DNA from: Nitrospiraceae bacterium
GTDB lineage: Bacteria > Nitrospirota > Thermodesulfovibrionia > UBA6902
Assembly: GCA_020354155.1 (NCBI GenBank)
Contig: CP070644.1
Span: 198,533-209,282, forward strand
Length of the DNA stretch: 10,750 nt
Direction: 5' to 3'
Under the pieces are notes generated by a model. The model was not told where the DNA came from, did not search any database, and worked only from the letters and a program-made list of their open reading frames with translations. This document shows positions 1-5,480 of the stretch, piece by piece (position 1 is the first letter of the stretch; every line of letters starts with the position of its first letter). The position numbers and the translations under genes are program-made.

Positions 1-261
1 GATCCTGAAGAATGTATTAAATATGCAGACTATGTCTGCACAGGTGAAGGAGAAAGGCCGGTTGTTTCACTGCTTGAATTTCTTTCTGGTGACAGGAACC
101 TTCCCCCTGCTATACGGGGTATTTGGACAAGGAGGAATGGTGAGATCATTCAGGAGGCTCATGACGAGCCCTTAGAAGATCTTGACAGCCTGCCATTTCA
201 GGAGTATGTCCCGGACTATTATTATGGCTTTCATAAGAACAGAGTCTACAATTTTTCATAG
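1..261 (+). pseudogene. C-terminal part of a B12-binding domain, 5' fragment of a radical SAM gene ended by in-frame TAG
   Basis: The frame beginning at base 1 is open for 86 codons and ends at TAG (259-261). It encodes the end of a cobalamin-binding domain as found in B12-dependent radical SAM proteins: the segment YVCTGEGERPVVSLLEFLSG matches the family's usual 'GEGE' turn and following helix, and LEDLDSLPFQEY matches the conserved 'lDsLPfP' linker that leads into the radical SAM barrel. The same frame continues without a shift after the stop, through HQKLFRMYALYGG, directly into the CxxxCxxC domain at 280-1287, so both pieces were one gene. The true 5' end lies outside the window. Either a nonsense mutation, a base-call error or (less likely) read-through explains the break. 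I call it a broken gene because the two domains normally act in one polypeptide. Confidence 0.7.
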
Positions 262-279
262 CACCAGAAACTGTTCAGA

Positions 280-1287
280 ATGTACGCCCTCTATGGAGGC
301 ACCTGTCACATGCTGATCTCTACCCGGGGTTGTCCCTTCAGGTGTTCCTACTGCGGTAATGCAGCCTTTGAAAAAGTCTATGGAAGAAAGGTAAGGGAGA
401 GGTCGGTAGGGAATGTCATCGATGAAATGAGGAGAGTTATAGAGAATCCCTATGTTCTCTATATGAACTTTCAGGACGACTGTTTCTTTTCCCACAACCT
501 GGAATGGATCAGGGAATTTTGTTCAGAGTACAAGAGACATATTCGTTTGCCCTTTATTGTCCGTGTGATACCGTCCATGATGGACAGGGAGAAAATGATG
601 CTCCTGAAGGATGCAGGGCTGTGCTGGATTGTTATGGGCATCCAGAGCGGGTGCGACAGGGTGAATTATGAAGTATACGACAGAGGGATCAAATTTGAAG
701 CGGTGAGGAAGGCTGCAGAAATCATATCAGAGACGCATGCCGCACCATTCTATGAAATGATTGTAGACAATCCCTATGAGACTGAGGAGGACGTGATGAC
801 AACAATTGATGCCATGGCATCAATCAGAAAACCCTATATCATCTCCCTTGCTCACCTGACTTTTTTCCCGGGTACTCCTCTGGCTGCCCGGGCTGCCAGG
901 GATTCTATCGCTGATCCTGATGCTTACCTTTACCGATATCTTCTCAATATTGATGATACCTATCTGAATAAACTTCTCAGTATTACCCCGAACGTTCCCC
1001 GGTGGATTGTGCATTTTTTAAACAGAAGGGACAGAAGAGGCCACCATGATGTTATCCTGAATGCCCTCTTTTTTATCATAAAAAGGGTTGTAGAGCCGGC
1101 AGTATTTCTCCTTATCTCGGTGAGGTCGTTACAGTACAGGCCTGACTGGATATTCAGAACGGTGCTGGGTAACTGGAAGCCTGCTCTTTCAAGAATGGTC
1201 ACCAGGTACCTTGGCAAGTCAGATCTTGAATTTGATCAGAAACTGAAAGCGGCGAAAGAGAGCATGCCCGAACTATTTGAAGGATGA
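280..1287 (+). CDS. Radical SAM domain protein (B12-binding radical SAM family, 3' portion)
   Basis: This is the catalytic half of a B12-binding radical SAM enzyme (BchE-like superfamily). The [4Fe-4S] cluster motif CPFRCSYC gives Cys18, Cys22 and Cys25 counted from the Met at 280, preceded by the typical STRG. Barrel strands follow: FQDDCFF near residue 64, VMGIQSG near 118 (the family's 'iGiESG') and DNPYETEEDV near 163 (the family's 'G.P.ET.eD'). The last 120 residues are helical, partly hydrophobic, and not recognisable. The substrate cannot be told; relatives methylate or rearrange lipids, cofactors and natural products. The ATG at 280 has no clear ribosome binding site and lies inside the conserved linker, so it is probably not the native start: the natural protein begins upstream of the window and is interrupted by TAG at 259-261. 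The gene ends one base before the convergent glycosyltransferase gene. Confidence 0.75.
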   Translation: MYALYGGTCHMLISTRGCPFRCSYCGNAAFEKVYGRKVRERSVGNVIDEMRRVIENPYVLYMNFQDDCFFSHNLEWIREFCSEYKRHIRLPFIVRVIPSMMDREKMMLLKDAGLCWIVMGIQSGCDRVNYEVYDRGIKFEAVRKAAEIISETHAAPFYEMIVDNPYETEEDVMTTIDAMASIRKPYIISLAHLTFFPGTPLAARAARDSIADPDAYLYRYLLNIDDTYLNKLLSITPNVPRWIVHFLNRRDRRGHHDVILNALFFIIKRVVEPAVFLLISVRSLQYRPDWIFRTVLGNWKPALSRMVTRYLGKSDLEFDQKLKAAKESMPELFEG

Positions 1288-1288
1288 T

Positions 1289-2332
1289 TCAGTCTTTTCC
1301 CTTATAGAGGTTTACGATCCTCTGGTAAGAATTACTGTCTTTCACTTCCGGGAGATGACCCGAATCTACACAGAGAAGTGTATTTATGATACAGGCGCAC
1401 ATTTCTGAAGTGTCTCCCTCTTTAATAAACAGCAATCCATTTGGAAAGTATAAATAATCGTCTGAGCGAAGGGTTTTTTTCACAGATACCGCAAAGCTTT
1501 CAAAGAATGTAGTGCCGTCGCAGCTTAAAGGATGAAGGAGTATATGTGCTCTCGAGCAGGCTGTCAATACTGAATTTAAATCATCTGATTCAATAATGAG
1601 GAGATTATCCTTGAAACTCTGTCCCTGTCTTTCAAGGAGCTGTCTCAATTTTGAAGATGGTTTTTCAGTCAGGGCTACCACTATGGCAGTATCGGCCGGG
1701 AGAGGATAGTCAGTGAGAAATTTATTCAATATCTCAAATGCAAATGAAGGGTACTGCATGTTGGAGAATACAATGACCTTTTCCTTGGTGAGCAGTTTCT
1801 CATGAAGCGTGACTTCACTCTTTATGAGATCTTCAGGCAGATAGATAAAAGAAGGAATTAATTCAAAGTTGTTTTTCTTCATATACGTAGCGGCTACATC
1901 AAAGGTGTCCTTATCAGCACAGATGAGCTTATTGGTCACTGCGAAGGCGGTAAAAAGCGTCTGCCTTCCGCCTAGGGAACTTCTCATCTGCCCGGCTATC
2001 GCAAAAAGTTCTGAATGAATCGTTATAAATGTTCTGATTCGATACAGCGTCCCGATCAGTATGGACGTCAGGAGCATTAAAAGTCCCATACGAAGATACC
2101 CTTTTGTAAAAAAATGGAGCACATCTTTTTTCCAGCAGGCGCGAAGCAGGGTAAATAAAAATATAAAATAATTTTTACCATCGATGAAATTTTTCTGAGT
2201 AGCAGGACGTTCAGCAATATTGATTACGGTGCAATCATGTCCGTCTTCCTCCAGTTTCCTGAGAAACGTAATATTGTGAAGGCTCTCCTCCTCATAGGGA
2301 GGCGAAAAATTTCCTATTAATAATATTCTCAT
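1289..2332 (-). CDS. GT4-like glycosyltransferase (GT-B fold)
   Basis: The 347-residue product starts MRILLIGNFSPPYEEES, the usual first strand and loop of GT-B glycosyltransferases. KKDVLHFFTKGYLRMG (68-83) followed by a hydrophobic helix (about 84-97) and RTFITIHSELF (100-110) resembles the acceptor-side domain of GT4 enzymes. The donor-side domain has KVIVFSNMQYP near 185, ILLHPLSCDGTTFFESF (264-280) and YLYFPNGLLFIKEGD (293-307). Glu278 could be the first Glu of the E-x7-E motif, but the second position is Lys286, and the usual 'G.PV' after the first Glu is missing, so donor binding or activity may differ. Sugar and acceptor are unknown; surface polysaccharide or glycolipid synthesis is the general role of the family. 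The ATG overlaps the stop of the SAM hydrolase gene (ATGA), implying translational coupling; it is the last gene of the operon in view. No rho-independent terminator follows it. Confidence 0.6.
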   Translation of the reverse strand: MRILLIGNFSPPYEEESLHNITFLRKLEEDGHDCTVINIAERPATQKNFIDGKNYFIFLFTLLRACWKKDVLHFFTKGYLRMGLLMLLTSILIGTLYRIRTFITIHSELFAIAGQMRSSLGGRQTLFTAFAVTNKLICADKDTFDVAATYMKKNNFELIPSFIYLPEDLIKSEVTLHEKLLTKEKVIVFSNMQYPSFAFEILNKFLTDYPLPADTAIVVALTEKPSSKLRQLLERQGQSFKDNLLIIESDDLNSVLTACSRAHILLHPLSCDGTTFFESFAVSVKKTLRSDDYLYFPNGLLFIKEGDTSEMCACIINTLLCVDSGHLPEVKDSNSYQRIVNLYKGKD

Positions 2333-3144
2333 TGGATATCCGGAAAATTCACACTCATTCTGTCACCGATTTTAATATGAAACTTGTCTGCTGCGCTGCC
2401 CTGAAAAACAAAAAGCTCGAGATTCCCAAAACTATTGATGATTGCGGACAGCTCCGAGCTTTGATGCTCAGCATAATAATGTACCATAGTTGTCTCAATA
2501 TTGTTGAATGTAATAGTGCACCGCCCCGCGGAATCCGCTGAAACATGGGCGGTGATGTCTTCTTTTTTAATATTGCTTATTGCATTACCGAAGCTGTCAA
2601 TGGCGATTATTTCCCCTGAAATCGAGTTCCCTGATTTGACTGGCCGTGGAACAGAGATACGATGGTAATCATTGATTTGTTCTCCGAACTTGTCAGTGCC
2701 AACCCCCTTTGAAAGATAGGCTGCCACAGGAGCAAATATGTCTCTGCCATGAAAGGTAGAGCCGCTCATGGGTAAAAAATAGTGCGAGGCAGTTAAATGA
2801 AAGACCCTCATGAATCCTGATGCTGCATCCTCATAGACCGTTGAAAATACGCCGTTATCTGGACCTATAAAATAATATTTATCAGTTGCGACCATTATGG
2901 GACGCCTGTTGCTGCCAACGCCCGGATCGACAACAACAATATGCAAGGTAGTAGTGGGGAAGAATTTATAGCTCACGTCAAGAACTTGAGATGCTTCGTA
3001 TATATTGTGCCTCTGGACACTGTGAGTAATGTCGATAATACGTGCCTTGGGATTGATTCCAAGGATCACACCTTTCATAAGGCCAACGTAGGGGTCTTTG
3101 AGACCAAAATCAGTTGTCAGTGTAATAATGGGTTCTTCTAACAA
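2329..3144 (-). CDS. S-adenosyl-L-methionine hydrolase (adenosine-forming), DUF62/SAM hydroxide adenosyltransferase
   Basis: The 271-residue product has the whole signature of the fluorinase-like DUF62 family, which cleaves S-adenosylmethionine with water into adenosine and methionine. Visible motifs in order are TDFGLKDPYVG (11-21), IDITH (37-41), VVDPGVGSNRRP (71-82), GPDNGVF (94-100), STFHGRDIFAP (129-139) and IDSFGNAISN (182-191). The Asp-Arg-His triad of the family corresponds to Asp73, Arg80 and His132. The length is typical. The start is TTG at 3142-3144, supported by a strong AGGAGGT at 3150-3156 and by MLEEPIITLTTDFG matching the family's N-terminus; no ATG is better placed. It overlaps the 3' end of pyrD by 7 bases and hands over to the glycosyltransferase gene by a 4-base overlap. 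No signal peptide is seen, so it is cytosolic. Its benefit to the cell is unclear for the whole family. Confidence 0.88.
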   Translation of the reverse strand: MLEEPIITLTTDFGLKDPYVGLMKGVILGINPKARIIDITHSVQRHNIYEASQVLDVSYKFFPTTTLHIVVVDPGVGSNRRPIMVATDKYYFIGPDNGVFSTVYEDAASGFMRVFHLTASHYFLPMSGSTFHGRDIFAPVAAYLSKGVGTDKFGEQINDYHRISVPRPVKSGNSISGEIIAIDSFGNAISNIKKEDITAHVSADSAGRCTITFNNIETTMVHYYAEHQSSELSAIINSFGNLELFVFQGSAADKFHIKIGDRMSVNFPDIQ

Positions 3145-4058
3145 TGGGCACCTCCTGTCAATCTGCTTACTGCATGAATACCCTGTGATTTCATGTATAT
3201 CTTTAATTCACCAAGTATGTCCATGGTAATACGGGGATTGATAAAATTGCCGGTACCAACGGCTACTGCTGCAGCACCTGCCAGCATAAATTCAATGACA
3301 TCATCTGCAGATAGTATCCCCCCCATACCAATAATCGGGATTTTAACTTTTCTGTAGCACTCGTAGACCATCCTTACTGCAACAGGACGAATGGCAGGCC
3401 CTGAGAGTCCGCCAACGGTATTCGCCAGTTTTGGTTTTCCATTCCGGATGTCTATGGCCATACCGGTCAGGGTGTTAATCAATGATAGTGCATCTGCACC
3501 GGCATCCTCTGCTGTCCGGGCCATGGCTGCTATATCGGTTACATTCGGAGATAATTTTACGATAAGGGGAAGTGTTGTAGCCTTGCGGACGGCACTCACT
3601 ACCTCATAGGCCACCCTGGGATCTGTACCGAATACAATCCATCCCTCCTGCTTGTTCGGACAGGAAATATTCATCTCAAGGGCATGAATACCGTCGGCTG
3701 CGCTCAGTTTCTCAGCAGCCTGTACGTACTCCCCGACAGAGTCACCGAAAAAATTGGCAATGACCTTTGCCCTGACTTCTCTCAGGTAGGGGAGTTTTCT
3801 CTTTACAAAGGCATCGATCCCGATATTCTGTAGTCCAATGGCATTCAGCATGCCCGAAGGGGTTTCAACGATTCTCGGAGGCGGATTTCCTTCCTTCGGT
3901 TTCAGGGACAGTCCCTTCACCACGACTGCACCCAATTTATGTATATCTACAAATTCGGAGTACTCATCTCCATAACCAAAGGTGCCTGATGCGGTCATAA
4001 CCGGGTTCTTGAGTTTGAGCGTGCCGATCTTTACTGAAAGGTCTATATTACGTTTCAT
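3138..4058 (-). CDS. pyrD: Dihydroorotate dehydrogenase, class 1B catalytic subunit
   Basis: PyrD oxidises dihydroorotate to orotate, the fourth step of UMP synthesis, with FMN as cofactor. Numbered from Met at 4058 (306 residues), the sequence shows LKNPVMTASGTFGYG (16-30), VVKG with the FMN-contacting Lys (about 48), NAIGLQN (72-78), NISCPN with Cys133 as the active-site base, IVKLSPN (166-172), INTLTGM and IIGMGGI (242-248) for flavin phosphate binding. A catalytic Cys in place of Ser, and the adjacent pyrK, identify class 1B, whose A2B2 enzyme uses NAD+. The start is uncertain: GTG at 4073 and ATG at 4070 are in frame and would add four or five residues; I prefer ATG 4058 because MKRNIDLSVKIG aligns best with the family's N-terminus, but no candidate has a clear ribosome binding site. 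The gene is separated from pyrK by more than 100 bases, unlike the rest of the operon, and overlaps the SAM hydrolase gene at its 3' end. Confidence 0.93.
   Translation of the reverse strand: MKRNIDLSVKIGTLKLKNPVMTASGTFGYGDEYSEFVDIHKLGAVVVKGLSLKPKEGNPPPRIVETPSGMLNAIGLQNIGIDAFVKRKLPYLREVRAKVIANFFGDSVGEYVQAAEKLSAADGIHALEMNISCPNKQEGWIVFGTDPRVAYEVVSAVRKATTLPLIVKLSPNVTDIAAMARTAEDAGADALSLINTLTGMAIDIRNGKPKLANTVGGLSGPAIRPVAVRMVYECYRKVKIPIIGMGGILSADDVIEFMLAGAAAVAVGTGNFINPRITMDILGELKIYMKSQGIHAVSRLTGGAHC
3150..3156 (-). promoter_or_regulatory. Strong ribosome binding site for the TTG-started SAM hydrolase gene
   Basis: Read on the minus strand this is AGGAGGT, five bases before TTG at 3144. It lies inside the last codons of pyrD and is the best Shine-Dalgarno match in the window. 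It decides the non-ATG start and suggests that the gene is translated well on its own, not only by coupling to pyrD. Confidence 0.8.
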
Positions 4059-4076
4059 GGACACATTCATCACTTA

Positions 4077-4134
4077 CGTCATTCCGTGGAGTCGACGGGA
4101 GACGGGGAATCTTAAGACGAAAAGTATCAAGATT
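4077..4134 (-). repeat. Overlapping inverted repeats in the pyrK-pyrD spacer
   Basis: Two possible hairpins share bases. The first pairs CGTCATTCC (4077-4085) with GGAAT (4106-4110) and GACG (4116-4119), with a five-base bulge and the palindrome GTCGAC in the loop. The second pairs AATCTT (4108-4113) with AAGATT (4129-4134). The two compete for bases 4108-4113, so they cannot both form. The GTCATTCC/GGAATGAC ends resemble the REP-like dispersed intergenic elements common in bacterial genomes, here decayed. Either a degenerate repeat or a leader structure ahead of pyrD fits; the stems are short and imperfect and there is no U-tract, so it is not a canonical terminator. Confidence 0.4.
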
Positions 4135-4160
4135 TATCCTTACCGTCGAAATAACAATAA

Positions 4161-4190
4161 AATATACTTTGAGTACCGCAGGTAATTCAA
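4161..4190 (-). promoter_or_regulatory. Putative sigma-70 promoter for pyrD and downstream genes
   Basis: On the minus strand TTGAAT (4185-4190) and TATATT (4161-4166) are separated by 18 bases and match the -35 and -10 consensus at four and five of six positions. The -35 box overlaps the pyrK stop codon. Transcription would begin near 4154, leaving a leader of roughly 80-95 bases before pyrD that includes the inverted repeats. The position in the only long gap of the operon supports it; a chance match in an A+T-rich stretch remains possible. Confidence 0.35.
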
Positions 4191-4963
4191 TCCCAGACAA
4201 TATCATCGCTCCTGAATACAGGTCCTTCCCTGCAGACCCGTTTATGCCCTTTATGGGTTTTGACAATACATCCCAGGCATGTTCCTATTCCACATGCCAT
4301 ATGCTGTTCAACTGAGACATTGCATGGTATGTTCAGTTTATTTGAAAGACGGGATAAAGCTCTCAGCATTGGTTCAGGACCGCATGCATAGAGTATGAGG
4401 TTTTCACAGGATTCCGGTCCCTGCAGCATGGATTTGTTGAGCACGGAAATGATGTTGCCTTTCTTTCCAAGCGATCCGTCATCTGTTGAAATGGTTGGTA
4501 TGATGCCCAGTGACCTCAGTCCGGAAACCAAAAGAACTTCATCTGCTGTGCGGGCTCCGTAAAAGAACACAGGACCTCTCTTCTTCAGTTTTTCCGCAAG
4601 ATAAAACAGCGGGGCAACTCCCATACCTCCTGCGACAAGTATGATCCTCTTTTTCTTTGAAGGGGCAGGGAATTTATTTCCGAGGGGGCCGAGCGCTTCC
4701 AGTGTACTTCCCTCACTGCAGTTGCTCAGGATCTCCGTGCCTTTCCCGACGACACGATACAGTATTTTGATATCTCCATTGCAAAACTGATGAATGCTGA
4801 AGGGCCTTTTCAGAAGAGGATCATTGCCTTTATTCACGCTGAGCATGAAAAAATTGCCTGGCTCAGGTTGTTGTATTTTCTGGAGCGGGCGGAGAGTCAG
4901 AAGGTAATGAGCTTTGCTAAGCAGTCTGTTTTCAATGACAGTTGCCTGAAATAATCTACTCAA
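4187..4963 (-). CDS. pyrK: Dihydroorotate dehydrogenase electron transfer subunit (FAD, 2Fe-2S)
   Basis: PyrK passes electrons from the FMN of PyrD through a [2Fe-2S] cluster and FAD to NAD+. The 258-residue product belongs to the ferredoxin-reductase superfamily: the FAD-binding motif KRPFSIH (52-58) and GKGTEIL (73-79), the nucleotide-binding loop VAGGMGVAPL (110-119), the YACGPEPML motif (192-200), and a C-terminal cluster motif with Cys224, Cys229, Cys232 and Cys244 (C-x4-C-x2-C-x11-C). All four ligands are present and the length is normal. The start is TTG at 4961-4963, inside the end of greA (8-base overlap); an in-frame TAG only four codons upstream excludes a longer form, and the next Met is deep in the FAD domain. 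It sits upstream of pyrD, whose product it partners, but is separated from it by an unusual spacer. Weak ribosome binding site; coupling to greA translation is likely. Confidence 0.93.
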   Translation of the reverse strand: MSRLFQATVIENRLLSKAHYLLTLRPLQKIQQPEPGNFFMLSVNKGNDPLLKRPFSIHQFCNGDIKILYRVVGKGTEILSNCSEGSTLEALGPLGNKFPAPSKKKRIILVAGGMGVAPLFYLAEKLKKRGPVFFYGARTADEVLLVSGLRSLGIIPTISTDDGSLGKKGNIISVLNKSMLQGPESCENLILYACGPEPMLRALSRLSNKLNIPCNVSVEQHMACGIGTCLGCIVKTHKGHKRVCREGPVFRSDDIVWD

Positions 4964-5429
4964 AACGTATCTCTAAAATTTCGTACTCAATTGTTCTTGC
5001 CGGTGCCTTGACTTTAACCTCATCGCCTTCTTTTTTGCCGATCAGCGATTTGCCAATTGGTGATGTGATAGAGACCTTATTGTTTTTTATATCCGATTCA
5101 TCAGGACCTACAAGCTGATACTCCCTCTCCTCATCCGTTTCAACATCCAGGAGTTTAACGGTAGCACCAAAGGCAATCTTGTCCTGTGAGATTGATGATG
5201 GATCAATGACCTGAGACGATGCTATCCTTGCCTGAAGTTCATTGATTTTTCCGGCAATGAATGACTGCCTCTCTTTGGCAGCATGATATTCGGCATTTTC
5301 TGATAAATCGCCATGGGCCCGTGCCTCTGCTATTGCTTTGACATTTGCCGGTCTTTCTACCTTAATGAGGTTCTCAAGTTCTTTCTTGATTCTTTGATAT
5401 CCATCTGGCGTTATAGGCATTTTTTTCAT
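4956..5429 (-). CDS. greA: Transcription elongation factor GreA
   Basis: GreA enters the secondary channel of RNA polymerase and stimulates cleavage of backtracked RNA. The 157-residue product has the usual length and two-domain layout: an N-terminal antiparallel coiled coil (about 8-75) with the signature EARAHGDLSENAEYHAAKERQ, including the tip acids Asp41 and Glu44 that coordinate the catalytic magnesium, and a C-terminal FKBP-like domain (about 80-157) with ITSPIGKSLIGKKEGDEV. Met1 (5427-5429) and Met4 (5418-5420) are both possible starts. It lies 51 bases after carB and overlaps pyrK by 8 bases, so it is cotranscribed with pyrimidine genes. GreA is more often near lysS or alone; here its expression would follow that of the pyr operon, though an own promoter cannot be excluded. 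Confidence 0.95.
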   Translation of the reverse strand: MKKMPITPDGYQRIKKELENLIKVERPANVKAIAEARAHGDLSENAEYHAAKERQSFIAGKINELQARIASSQVIDPSSISQDKIAFGATVKLLDVETDEEREYQLVGPDESDIKNNKVSITSPIGKSLIGKKEGDEVKVKAPARTIEYEILEIRFE

Positions 5430-5480
5430 CTGAAAATTTTACCAATCCCTGCCTTTTAAAGTAAAGTTAAATGCTGTACC

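Noticed and set aside
259..261. Pyrrolysine or other recoding at the TAG in the radical SAM gene
   Set aside because: No pyl genes, suppressor tRNA or recoding structure are visible, and the family is not known to use pyrrolysine; kept only as an alternative within the finding.
1306..1323. Hairpin AGAGG/CCTCT near the end of the glycosyltransferase gene
   Set aside because: Only five base pairs, an eight-base loop and no T-run on either strand, so it is not a credible terminator.
4048..4266. A 72-codon minus-strand frame spanning the end of pyrK, the spacer and the start of pyrD
   Set aside because: It begins inside pyrK in another frame, has no ribosome binding site, and its spacer part is a translation of the inverted repeat; no protein family is recognisable.
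5430..5466. Possible promoter TTTACT-18-TAAAAT just before greA
   Set aside because: The -10 box is six bases from the ATG, so the transcript would start at the start codon itself; this would need leaderless translation, which nothing else supports.
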